Assembly: GCF_024189315.1 (NCBI RefSeq)
Contig: NZ_JAIZEO010000004.1
Location: 372,001-436,000, forward strand
Direction: 5' to 3'
Source of the DNA: Halobacillus sp. A5
GTDB taxonomy: Bacteria; Bacillota; Bacilli; Bacillales; Halobacillaceae
DNA: 64,000 bases
Every line of letters begins with the position of its first letter. Positions within the stretch are counted from its first letter, which is position 1. This document shows positions 46,945 through 55,367 of the stretch, in pieces. Below the pieces are notes generated by a model that saw only the letters and a program-made list of their open reading frames with translations, searched no databases and was not told the origin of the DNA. A program made the translations under genes and the position numbers.

Positions 46945-47170
46945 TATTCGGCAGTCCTCTTAAGCAATACCTCACTAAGGAGAAGCAGAAGCTTTGCTTT
47001 AAGCATCTTGTTAAAAATATCTCATCAACCCATGATCACATAATTCATAATCCTAACTCTCTCTTTGCAATAGTTTACACAATTGGCTTATGATAATAAC
47101 GAGAAAGAATTGAAGGATCCCTTGTCATTTTTTTCATTTTTATAAGTTGTTAGAGTAAAGGAGGATTCAG

Positions 47171-48220
47171 ATGAATATTGGAGCCCGCATGCTTAAAACA
47201 GGGATCGCTGTTACCCTCACCTTGCTCTTATGTCATGCTTTTAATTTTACTACGACTGGTTTTGCTGCGATCGCCGCTTTTTTAGCCATCCAGCCTTCCG
47301 TTTATCGGTCCTGGAAACATTTGCTCGATCAAATTCAAGCCAATGTCATCGGCGCCCTCTTTGCCTTTGGTACGCTTTATCTGCTTGGGAACCACCCTGT
47401 GGTTACAGGAATTATTGTGATTCTTTTAATCGGTATTAATTCACGGTTAGGGGTTGAAAACGTCGGGCTTTCTGTCGTAACAGCCATCGCGATCTTAGAA
47501 ATACAAGATCCGAATGTGTTTCAGTTTGGCATGGAACGATTTTTATCCGTCATGGTCGGAATCGTTTCAGCAGTCCTCGTAAATATGATATTTTTGCCCC
47601 CTAAATATGAAGATCGACTGCTCTCCCATATAGAAACTACTGGCGAGCAGCTTTCCATGCTTCTTCGCTCGCTTGTTTTTGGAGAACTAGAGAAAGAAGC
47701 CTATCGGGAAGCGAAGGAAAGCGCGGAGAAAAACATAGATAAAGCAGAAAAACTTTTTGGTTTTTACCGCGATGAATTCAACCGTTTGTTTAAAAATGCG
47801 CCTTACAGTAGGGCGAAAAAGCTTGTACTTTTTAAACAAATGATCATGATTTTAAAAAAGGAGCTTGAAGTCATAGACCATTTCGAACATCAGTCTTCCG
47901 CTCTTTTATACGTCAGTGACGGTCTGAAAGATGATATTCAGGAATTTTTGTATGCTTTAACGAATTATGAGGAAAAAATATTTATGAAATACGAACGTAA
48001 AATCAAGCGATCCTACTCGGATGATCTGCATGATAAAATCGAAGAACAGAAAATTCGGCTTCTTTCCCATCTGACCAAGAGCACGCCTGATAAAATCACA
48101 GATTTAGAAGACGTGAAAAAGCATTCCTACTTGTTTGCTCTGGTGTCTTCCCTCTCTCACTTATCAGACGAACTGGAAAAATTGGATATACTCGTAGAAC
48201 GTTATCATAAATACGAATGA
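47171..48220 (+). CDS. Aromatic acid exporter family (FUSC/DUF939) membrane protein
   Basis: Residues 1-140 form about six membrane segments (LKTGIAVTLTLLLCHAFNF...AFLAIQPSVYRSWKHLLDQIQANVIGA). A cytosolic helical C-terminal domain (about 145-349) follows. This matches the YqjA/YgaE-type ArAE family. Proposed role is export of aromatic or other organic acids. AAGGAGG precedes ATG 47171. Confidence 0.88.
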   Translation: MNIGARMLKTGIAVTLTLLLCHAFNFTTTGFAAIAAFLAIQPSVYRSWKHLLDQIQANVIGALFAFGTLYLLGNHPVVTGIIVILLIGINSRLGVENVGLSVVTAIAILEIQDPNVFQFGMERFLSVMVGIVSAVLVNMIFLPPKYEDRLLSHIETTGEQLSMLLRSLVFGELEKEAYREAKESAEKNIDKAEKLFGFYRDEFNRLFKNAPYSRAKKLVLFKQMIMILKKELEVIDHFEHQSSALLYVSDGLKDDIQEFLYALTNYEEKIFMKYERKIKRSYSDDLHDKIEEQKIRLLSHLTKSTPDKITDLEDVKKHSYLFALVSSLSHLSDELEKLDILVERYHKYE

Positions 48221-48247
48221 AAAAAGTCCAGGTTTTGGGCTTTTTTT
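48220..48247 (+). terminator. Terminator after the exporter gene
   Basis: AAAAAAGTCC and GGGCTTTTTTT form a hairpin directly after the stop codon. Confidence 0.7.
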
Positions 48248-48286
48248 ATTCCATGCAACCATAAAGCCAACTTCCTATATAAACTA

Positions 48287-48317
48287 AGCCCTGGACGTAG
48301 TGGTAACGTCCAGGGCT
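48287..48317. terminator. Hairpin between the exporter and HEPN genes
   Basis: A perfect 12-bp stem AGCCCTGGACGT / ACGTCCAGGGCT with a 7-nt loop. T-runs on both sides are weak. It separates the two convergent transcripts. Confidence 0.6.
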
Positions 48318-48331
48318 ATATCTTTTTATGA

Positions 48332-48726
48332 CTATTCCATCACTTTACCATTCATACGTTCAACCCATTGATAGAGAAGGCTATTATACCGGGCCAAATT
48401 TTTGTGGATTTTAATGGCCACTTCTTCATTATAGGTATGGATGATCAAATTACGCTCATTTACCATTTCCAAAGCCAGAACGGCCTCCTCATCCTCCAAC
48501 AGGTGGACCTCCCTGCAACTGCGAATGACGCTCTTCGGAGAGCCGGCAACTACCCCTTCTACGTCATATAAATATTGCTTCGCCGCTTTCCAACTAGCTT
48601 CGAAAGAGAATTCAAATCGTTGAATCGCTGCATCTCTTTCCACATCATTCGGTTTTTTAAGGGTAGTCAGCTTTTCAAAGGAAGCCAACGCTTTTTCTGC
48701 TGCTGAAGGATATTACTTAGTTCCAT
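48332..48726 (-). pseudogene. HI0074-type HEPN (nucleotidyltransferase substrate-binding) protein, frameshifted
   Basis: The frame ending at 48332 has the HEPN core (AAIQRFEFSFEASWKAAKQYL, then VNERNLIIHTYNEE carrying the RxxxxH-type motif). The expected N-terminus (MELSNILQQQKK) begins at ATG 48726, overlapping the stop of the kinase gene. It is out of frame by one base at a run of five A (48692-48696). A TTG at 48688 could start a shorter product but has no RBS. HEPN proteins of this group pair with minimal nucleotidyltransferases as toxins. Here the partner position is taken by a kinase-like gene. Confidence 0.65.
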
Positions 48727-49297
48727 TAACAATGAGGTCTGCTCTTTCATATGGTTTTTGTTCTTCAACATAAATGTTTTCTGAAATAATCCAATTATTT
48801 TCCCACATATCACGCGCCTCTTCCCCGTCTCTCTCAATACCTCTTGATAGTCGCGTTCTTCTTGGACAATCAACCCATATTGTGATGTCGTATTTATTTG
48901 CTAATTCATTACGAATGGAATAAACACCTTCAATTATTACAATTCCTCCAACAGGGACAGTATGCCACTCCGCTAATTCGTCTGAGTCCCAATCATATCT
49001 CTGATAATATCCTTCTTGATTTTGCCTAATTGGTTCAAGAACTTGATTTAAAACACGCTTCCAATCAAAGTCTGCACCAATGGGTTTTTGCTTTGGATCT
49101 GCTTTCATAAGTTGTGAGGAGGGTAAATAAAATTCATCCATATGTACAACAGTTACATTAGTACATTCTTCCTTCAATTTATTTGCAAATGTACTTTTTC
49201 CTGAACCACAACCATCTATTCCAACCAACAAGGTTAATTGTTTTTTTTGGAATTGAATTAATTGAACTAACAAATTGTTCAAAGGTATGAAATTCAC
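48713..49297 (-). CDS. Uridine kinase-like P-loop protein
   Basis: The 194-residue protein has Walker A GIDGCGSGKST (residues about 26-36), a DEFY motif (HMDEFYLP), DWKRVLNQVLEPI and IVIIEGVYSIR, typical of uridine kinase/phosphoribulokinase-like NTPases. The exact substrate cannot be told. GTG 49297 is the probable start. Its last codons overlap the start of the HEPN gene, an operon-like arrangement. Confidence 0.8.
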   Translation of the reverse strand: MNFIPLNNLLVQLIQFQKKQLTLLVGIDGCGSGKSTFANKLKEECTNVTVVHMDEFYLPSSQLMKADPKQKPIGADFDWKRVLNQVLEPIRQNQEGYYQRYDWDSDELAEWHTVPVGGIVIIEGVYSIRNELANKYDITIWVDCPRRTRLSRGIERDGEEARDMWENNWIISENIYVEEQKPYERADLIVNGTK

Positions 49298-49415
49298 CTT
49301 TTTTAGATTTGAAACTCACTTTATCACCACATTTAAGGATTGGTTTTTCAAACACCTCATTAAAGCTTGATCATTGAAGTAAACTCCCCGATTGTTGAAC
49401 AAGGATTTGTTAAAT

Positions 49416-49817
49416 TTATAATCTCAATTTGTACAACTGTTGCCAGTTTATATTCTTATATCCCATCCTCTCGTAAAACTTGTGGGTATCGTTTCTTTGG
49501 CCACCAGAACGTAGTCTTATTTCTTGAAATCCATTATCTTTTGCCCACTCTTCAGATTTTTTCATTAATTTCGGACCAATTCCTTGTCTTCTAAAACGAC
49601 TATCAACAACTAGTCCACCTATTTCAGCATAATCAAGTTCAATGAATTGCTTACCATAAATATGTACCCATCCACCTAGATAACCTTTTTCTTCACCTGA
49701 CTCATAAACAAAAACTCCATTATTATTATTATCCAGTAATTTATTCAATCGAAGATTAATTTGCTCTTCTGTCACTTCATAACCAAAGTGCATACAAAGC
49801 CTGGTGATTTCACTCAA
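49416..49817 (-). CDS. GNAT-family N-acetyltransferase
   Basis: A GNAT fold with acetyl-CoA loop SRFRRQGIGPKLMKKSEEWA near residue 78 and the C-terminal RSGGQRNDTHKFYERMGY. From TTG 49817 the N-terminus is short. The same frame continues upstream as IIRKAQTDDLSEITRLC, the usual GNAT beginning, up to an ATT at 49844 that has GGGGGG at a correct distance. An ATT start or a lost start codon is possible. The substrate is unknown. Confidence 0.8.
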   Translation of the reverse strand: MSEITRLCMHFGYEVTEEQINLRLNKLLDNNNNGVFVYESGEEKGYLGGWVHIYGKQFIELDYAEIGGLVVDSRFRRQGIGPKLMKKSEEWAKDNGFQEIRLRSGGQRNDTHKFYERMGYKNINWQQLYKLRL

Positions 49818-49881
49818 ATCGTCCGTCTGTGCCTTCCTAATAATAACAAGCCCCCCTTTAATTGAATAAGGAAGAAAAAAT

Positions 49882-50718
49882 TTATAACACCCTGGCTACA
49901 ATTTTATTTATCCAATCATTGTTTTCGTTTATTTCTAGCCTACTACAAATAGAGCTATGCACATTTTTAAACTCCCGTACAATATTATTGATAACATTCA
50001 TGATTTCTATTGAATCCCTTCCACAATCCCAGCTTCTAAGAAGGGATAGCTGCCAACTTTCTAAACAGCCTCTACCACCTTCATATTTAGCCCAATCCCC
50101 AAAATTGTTTGGTTGAATCCCTGCGTTCATGTACCAACCAACAACTATAGAAATTCTTAAACTATCTATACATTTAAGAGCGTAATAATACTCTCCTCTC
50201 ATTAACCGCCTATATGCCTCATGTAAATTCGCGAAGAATTTAGTTCTCCAAGCTTCAAATTCATCAAGCGAGGGTTCATAAGTCATTTCCAGTGATTGTT
50301 TTTGAACTGTCGAGATGATCGAGTTGTGATCTTTAACAATCTTTATATTTTTCAACCACACAGAAGGCTGAATATCCTTTGGCTTATAATAAAAAGTGTC
50401 CACCTTTATGAAGCTATCATAGTGGACCACAGTATAAATTGATAAAGGGTGAGCATCTTCAATAAAAAGAATATTCCCCCACATTTGAGGGCGAGTTTTT
50501 TTGTTAGAAATGTAAGTCCCTATTTCTTCTGGTTTCACCACTATTCTTAGATCAATATCTGAATATAAATCCGTATTGCGTGATCCTATAGAACCCCCAT
50601 AGAAAAGGGTTAAGACATGATCATCATTAAGTAAATCTTTCTCGATAGAATCCATTAAATTCTTTCGAAATTTAGGTAATTTTTTATCCCTTTCCTCATG
50701 TTTACTTACAAATCCCAC
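49882..50718 (-). CDS. Nucleotidyltransferase-domain protein (aminoglycoside adenylyltransferase-like)
   Basis: The 278-residue protein has the NTase motif YGGSIGSRNTDLYSDIDLRIVV (residues about 40-60; GS...DxD) and a helical C-terminal region, as in AadK/ANT(6)-type enzymes that adenylylate antibiotics. Drug specificity is not predictable. It stands with other resistance-type genes on the minus strand. Confidence 0.75.
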   Translation of the reverse strand: MGFVSKHEERDKKLPKFRKNLMDSIEKDLLNDDHVLTLFYGGSIGSRNTDLYSDIDLRIVVKPEEIGTYISNKKTRPQMWGNILFIEDAHPLSIYTVVHYDSFIKVDTFYYKPKDIQPSVWLKNIKIVKDHNSIISTVQKQSLEMTYEPSLDEFEAWRTKFFANLHEAYRRLMRGEYYYALKCIDSLRISIVVGWYMNAGIQPNNFGDWAKYEGGRGCLESWQLSLLRSWDCGRDSIEIMNVINNIVREFKNVHSSICSRLEINENNDWINKIVARVL

Positions 50719-50846
50719 ACATTAAAATCCACTCCCTTTTTACTCTTGTACAATAAAATTCAATAAAAGCTCCTATTTCCCCTTCTTCATCAGGCGAATT
50801 TAACTAGAAAGAAATAAAACATATTTATCTGGTCTTCAGCTCTTGC

Positions 50847-50881
50847 TCCCTTTAACGGAAGATCGATTTCAGGGTATCCCT
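50847..50881 (+). repeat. Outlying copy of the island 3'-module repeat
   Basis: GCTCCCTTTAACGGAAGA at 50847, then TCGATTTCAGGGTATCC, aligns with the copy at 63281. It lies 130 bp upstream of the 49882 gene start and may mark the 3' side of a lost gene. Confidence 0.5.
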
Positions 50882-50981
50882 TGATTTGAATGTTTAATTA
50901 CTTGATTTCCATACTCCTCCAGAACCAGTTGTAAAACCACATTTTAAGTTAATGTAATTTTTCTCATATGTAACTGATACA

Positions 50982-51156
50982 ATGCCTAAACAAAAACTTG
51001 ACGAACAACCAACAGTATCTTTTTCTTATAATGGGGAGGAAACCATCAAATGGCATTAAAGGATGCTTTGTAGATGATTGGTTTTTGGTGGTAAACAAAA
51101 ATAATGAATTTCTTGGGGCTCTCTCTAAAGCATTTAAAATAGAAATAGTTGAATAA
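50982..51156 (+). pseudogene. Frameshifted small gene relic
   Basis: A frame from ATG 50982 (MPKQKLDEQPTVSFSYNGEE) stops at TAA. The continuation in another frame reads GIKGCFVDDWFLVVNKNNEF and ends in TAA at 51156. One indel near 51045 would join them into a protein of about 58 residues. The family is unknown. The rest of 50719-51383 holds nothing else but the repeat copy. Confidence 0.4.
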
Positions 51157-51383
51157 ATTTTTTAATCTGGAAAATAATTTTTCATTCAAGCTGCGAAAAA
51201 GTGAAGCTTTTAATTGTAGAATCGCTAACTTAGTACTCTTTTATTTTTTCAAAGTAAAAATCCCACTATTTTTGAAAGTATGTTTTACTAACCACCCTCG
51301 CCCCATTCCAATGGAGAATTTCCCTACTTACTACTTTTAAAGAAAAGCCCAAGATTATTTGATAGTATATATATAATTTCGAC

Positions 51384-51434
51384 TTGACAGCTTTTTGACT
51401 ACAACTGTAATATTGTATTACAGTTGTAGTCAAA
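51384..51434 (+). promoter_or_regulatory. bla promoter and BlaI operator
   Basis: TTGACA (51384-51389) and TAATAT (51408-51413, 18-bp spacer) form the promoter. Over the -10 and start site lies a 41-bp palindrome (51394-51434): 19-bp arms TTTGACTACAACTGTAATA / TATTACAGTTGTAGTCAAA around TTG, with the TACA/TGTA cores of BlaI operators. BlaI binding here would block transcription until BlaR1 signalling. Confidence 0.9.
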
Positions 51435-51516
51435 ACAGTAAGTGGAGGGAGTATAAAATCCTTACAACAAAAGGTGGGAGTTTGAGTACAACAATATAAT
51501 AAAAGAAGGTATTCAT

Positions 51517-52440
51517 GTGAAAAATATAAATTCATACAAAGTTGCCATTCGTTTAGTTACACTATCCATAACCTTACTGTTCCTTACAATACTTACCGCA
51601 TGCGCAGACGATCAAACCGACGCATCATCCGACAAGGAGAACGAATCAGAGAAAACGATTAATAAGAAGAAAGAATTTACACAGCTTGAAACAGAATTTG
51701 ATGCCCAAGTAGGTGTCTATGCAATTGATACAGGTACGAATCAAACTGTCGAATATAGACCGGATGAACATTATGCCTACTCTTCTACTTTTAAAGTTTT
51801 TGCTTCAGCAACCCTTCTGAAGCAAAATGACATAGAAAAACTTAAAAAAACCGTTACATACACCGAGGATGACTTAGTTACCTATTCACCGGTTACCGAG
51901 AAACACGTGGATACCGGACTGACACTGTTGGAAATCAGTGAGGCGGCTATCCGGACAAGCGACAACACCGCTGGGAACCTTCTACTTGAGGCAATCGGAG
52001 GTCCTGATCAATTTAAGCAACACTTACGTGACATTGGTGATGACGTGACAAAGCCCGAACGATACGAAACCGATTTAAATGAATTCACACCGGGTAATAA
52101 GCGTGATACCAGCACACCGAGAGCTATGGCCACAAATCTAAAGAAAGTTGCCCTTGATGACTTTCTTCCAGATGATAAGCGTGAATTGCTTATCGAATGG
52201 ATGAAAGGAAATGAAACAGGAGATACATTGATACGTGCCGGAGCCCCTCAAGGATGGACAGTGGATGATAAAAGCGGAGCTGGCAGCTACGGAACAAGAA
52301 ATGATATCGCCGTTGTGTGGCCTCCGAATAGAGAACCAATCGTCATAGCAGTTATGTCCCGGTATGATACAAAGAATGCAGAATATGACGATGCGCTTGT
52401 TGCAAAGGCTGCCGAAATCACGCTGGATGCTTTAAAATAA
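51517..52440 (+). CDS. bla: Class A beta-lactamase (penicillinase), lipoprotein
   Basis: A lipoprotein signal (lipobox LTAC) is followed by the class A motifs YSSTFK (catalytic Ser and Lys), TSDN (SDN loop), ETDLNE (omega-loop Glu) and DKSGAG (K[S/T]G). 307 residues, like Bacillus and staphylococcal penicillinases. It hydrolyses beta-lactams at the outer face of the membrane. GTG 51517 with GAAGG upstream is used. blaR1 and blaI follow on the same strand, with the operator just upstream. Confidence 0.94.
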   Translation: MKNINSYKVAIRLVTLSITLLFLTILTACADDQTDASSDKENESEKTINKKKEFTQLETEFDAQVGVYAIDTGTNQTVEYRPDEHYAYSSTFKVFASATLLKQNDIEKLKKTVTYTEDDLVTYSPVTEKHVDTGLTLLEISEAAIRTSDNTAGNLLLEAIGGPDQFKQHLRDIGDDVTKPERYETDLNEFTPGNKRDTSTPRAMATNLKKVALDDFLPDDKRELLIEWMKGNETGDTLIRAGAPQGWTVDDKSGAGSYGTRNDIAVVWPPNREPIVIAVMSRYDTKNAEYDDALVAKAAEITLDALK

Positions 52441-52445
52441 GAAAC

Positions 52446-52473
52446 TCACACATGTCATGGACGACATGTGTGA
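52446..52473 (+). terminator. Hairpin after bla
   Basis: A perfect 11-bp stem TCACACATGTC / GACATGTGTGA without a T-run. It probably stabilises or attenuates the bla mRNA ahead of blaR1 rather than fully terminating it. Confidence 0.5.
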
Positions 52474-52578
52474 CCCTCACCCCATTTATATACACCAAAA
52501 TGGAATAAACCCGTCCTTCATAAATAAACGCCACATGTAATAATAAGGGTGTAATATAGCGATTAAGGAGATGAATAA

Positions 52579-54345
52579 ATGTCCGCTCTCCATCTAGCTG
52601 TTAGCTTGTTCATATCTTCTATCGTGGTCATTGGTATTATGTTGATCCGAAAGGTTTTTAAGAATCAATTGTCTTCCAAATGGAAATATAATCTCTGGTT
52701 CCTGTTATTAATCGCTTTACTCATTCCTTATCTTCCAACGCAATCATTAAGATTCGGAGGGAAGTTCACGGGGAATGAGAACCAAAACAGTAATCAGGCG
52801 CAAGCCGGCTTCACAACCGAAACCCCTGAATCAAATAACGGAAATTGGATGGACGATTTTTCAACATCCGTTCATCGGTTTGATTTTACAGTTCTGGATC
52901 CTGTTTTAACCATAATATGGATAGCAGGCATGTTCGTGATGATTGTTTTGGCCATGCACGCCTGGATAAAACTTTGGCAAATAAAAAAGTCCGCAAGTGC
53001 ACTAACGAATAACGAGGTTCTGTCATTATTCGAACAGTGCAAACAAAGGCTGAATGTATCGCATCCCCTGGTGTTGGCAGAATCACAACTCATCAAATCT
53101 CCAATGATGTTCGGAATATTTAATCCCTGCATCATCCTGCCGCGTCATGCTGAAGTTTGGCTGTCCACGGATGAAATGAAATACATTTTACTTCATGAAT
53201 TACATCACTATAAAAAGAAAGACACTGCCACAAATTACCTGACCGTCCTATTCCAAATTTTATACTGGTTTAATCCATTTATCTGGATAGCATTCAAGGA
53301 AATGCGGCTGGACAGGGAAATCGCGTGTGACAGTGCTGTCCTACATACATTGGATCAACATCAGCACGCAGCATATGGCAACACGATTATTAAGTTTGCG
53401 GATAAATCTTACCTTACAAGGCATTTCGCAATGGTTAACCTGATCGCTAGTTCAAAAAAACAAATAAAAAAACGGATTGAAGGTATTGCATCCTTTGCAT
53501 CTGACACAAATCTGGTAAAAGTGAAGAGTATCCTGATTTTTATGCTTCTTGCCGGATTTGTCGTGTGTCAGATACCGATTGTTTCTGCTATGCCTTATGA
53601 GGACCGCATTGATTTTGACAAAGAGCAAACAGTATATGAGGATTTAAGCGCTTCTTTCAATGGATATGAAGGTAGCTTTGTATTGTACGATTTTAGGGAG
53701 AAGCAATACAATATCTATAATAAAGACAAAAGCACATTGCGGGTTTCGCCAAATTCCACGTACAAAATTTACAGTGCATTATTTGCATTGGAGTCCGAAG
53801 TTATCACACCAAATGACAACTTCATGAAGTGGAATGGGCAATTGTATCCTTACCAAAGCTGGAATAAGAATCAAAATTTGTATGCGGCGATGGAAAACTC
53901 AGTAACATGGTATTTCCAGCAGATGGACAAAATGGTACAAAAGAAAAATATTGAAACGTACACGGAAAGGATAGAGTACGGTAACCATAATCTGTCAGGG
54001 GGTATCGAAGACTATTGGCTCGAATCTTCCTTGAAAATTTCACCAATTGAACAGGTACAGACATTAAAAGAATTCTATGCGAACCAATTTGGATTCGATG
54101 GGAAAAACATTCACTACGTGAAAGATTCCATCAAACTGGAGACGAAAGAAAGTTCCACCCTCTATGGCAAAACTGGTACAGGAACGGTTAACGGGAAAAA
54201 TGTGAATGGCTGGTTCATTGGATTTGTAGAAAGAGAAAACAACACGCATTTCTTTGCTACCAATATTGAAAACGATAATCAGGCCAGCGGCAGTATAGCT
54301 GCTGACATTACGAAATCTATTTTGCACAATAAAGGCATCTATTAA
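52579..54345 (+). CDS. blaR1: BlaR1/MecR1 beta-lactam sensor-transducer
   Basis: The N-terminal 330 residues have four membrane segments and a cytoplasmic M56 zinc peptidase (LLHELHHYKKKD, with LDREIACD as third ligand region). The extracellular C-terminal sensor is a class D-like penicillin-binding domain with STYK (acylated Ser), the SVT motif and KTGTG. Binding of beta-lactam activates the peptidase, leading to BlaI loss and bla induction. AAGGAG precedes ATG 52579. Confidence 0.93.
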   Translation: MSALHLAVSLFISSIVVIGIMLIRKVFKNQLSSKWKYNLWFLLLIALLIPYLPTQSLRFGGKFTGNENQNSNQAQAGFTTETPESNNGNWMDDFSTSVHRFDFTVLDPVLTIIWIAGMFVMIVLAMHAWIKLWQIKKSASALTNNEVLSLFEQCKQRLNVSHPLVLAESQLIKSPMMFGIFNPCIILPRHAEVWLSTDEMKYILLHELHHYKKKDTATNYLTVLFQILYWFNPFIWIAFKEMRLDREIACDSAVLHTLDQHQHAAYGNTIIKFADKSYLTRHFAMVNLIASSKKQIKKRIEGIASFASDTNLVKVKSILIFMLLAGFVVCQIPIVSAMPYEDRIDFDKEQTVYEDLSASFNGYEGSFVLYDFREKQYNIYNKDKSTLRVSPNSTYKIYSALFALESEVITPNDNFMKWNGQLYPYQSWNKNQNLYAAMENSVTWYFQQMDKMVQKKNIETYTERIEYGNHNLSGGIEDYWLESSLKISPIEQVQTLKEFYANQFGFDGKNIHYVKDSIKLETKESSTLYGKTGTGTVNGKNVNGWFIGFVERENNTHFFATNIENDNQASGSIAADITKSILHNKGIY

Positions 54346-54366
54346 AAGATAAAGGCAGGGATTCAC

Positions 54367-54750
54367 ATGACGAAAAAAATACCCACTATTTCAGAGTCGG
54401 AATGGGTAGTCTTAAAGGTGCTTTGGGAACAAGGGCCGCAAACAGCAAGTGATATCACTACCTCCTTACCGGCACAAACTGATTGGAATCCGAAAACTGT
54501 ACGGACTCTGTTGGATCGGCTCACTATGAAGAAAGTCATCGGCGTCCATAAAAATCATAGGGTTTATACATTTTATCCATTTTACTCCCAGAACGAATGC
54601 CAACGTGATAAAACAAAATCCTTTGTGAAACGTTTCTATGACGGTACATTAAAGTCAATGCTCGTTCAATTCATTCAGGATGAAGACCTGTCTGAAGAAG
54701 ATATTAAAGAACTAAGGTCCATCCTGGATAAAAAGCAGAATAAAAAATAG
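54367..54750 (+). CDS. blaI: BlaI/MecI-family repressor
   Basis: A 127-residue winged helix (ISESEWVVLKVLWEQGPQTA...WNPKTVRTLLDRLTMKKVIG) with a C-terminal dimerisation region that contains the BlaR1-sensitive segment. It should bind the palindrome at 51394. It lies 21 bp after blaR1. The order bla-blaR1-blaI in one direction differs from the divergent staphylococcal layout. Confidence 0.93.
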   Translation: MTKKIPTISESEWVVLKVLWEQGPQTASDITTSLPAQTDWNPKTVRTLLDRLTMKKVIGVHKNHRVYTFYPFYSQNECQRDKTKSFVKRFYDGTLKSMLVQFIQDEDLSEEDIKELRSILDKKQNKK

Positions 54751-55065
54751 ACTGATCACCCTATTTAAAAGTTGAAGCATTCTTATACTTCTTTATTGAA
54801 ATCTAATCTAGAAAGATGAAACCCATTTGAAATTTAAGTGAGGGAATTTGTTTACTGGATGAAATAGAAGACTGGTTCCTCTATAAAAATTAGTAACAAC
54901 CTATAGGGGAGAGTGCAAAAGCAATAAGCGTTTTATTAACAAGGCTATCCTAATTGTTGTGTAGTCTTTATATTCATATTTTTTAAAGTTTTTGATTCGT
55001 AGGGTGAATTATAATTTCATTTTTTGAAACCTCATCTGTCTACAAGATAACGGTTCAAAGTAGAA
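54751..55065. other. Intergenic stretch between blaI and the IS110 element
   Basis: A/T-rich, no open frame with an RBS, no clear hairpin with a T-run. The left boundary of the IS110 element should lie at its right side but cannot be fixed from sequence alone. Confidence 0.4.
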
Positions 55066-55330
55066 TAAATAAAGGGGGCCATTTCTTCTGGATTCGCCCC
55101 CTCGTATATTATTATTAACCAGATTATTTCTGGTTTTAAATCCATCATACCTTTAGCCGAAGGTATAATGGGGTTAAATCAGATTGAGGTTGTCGCTCTG
55201 CTCCCTTGAAGCATTGTCTTCGTGCTATAGACTGACACCTCTTTCTTTATAGAACTATTCGTATAAGCTGGATGGTACATAGTTGCCGCATATCGAACGA
55301 GGTTGAGTATCTATAAAGGTAAGAGGTTTC
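55066..55330 (+). ncRNA. Candidate IS110 bridge RNA region
   Basis: Consecutive stem-loops are visible: AGGGGGC (55073)/GCCCCCT (55096); AACCAGA (55117)/TCTGGTT (55129); ATACCTT (55147)/AAGGTAT (55160); and GAGGTTGTC (55186)/GACACCTC (55234) with a large internal loop. A long near-perfect stem pairs CCTCTTTCTTTATAG (55238) with CTATAAAGGTAAGAGG (55310), an alternative to the fourth stem. Multi-loop RNA just upstream of the transposase is what IS110 bridge RNAs look like. The target- and donor-guide loops are not assigned. Confidence 0.6.
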
Positions 55331-55367
55331 CTTTCATCTGATTAATATTATGTGGGTGGTATCGTTT

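Noticed and set aside
51149-51340. 63-codon plus-strand frame before bla
   Set aside because: Starts inside the relic of another small gene, A/T-driven composition, no RBS.
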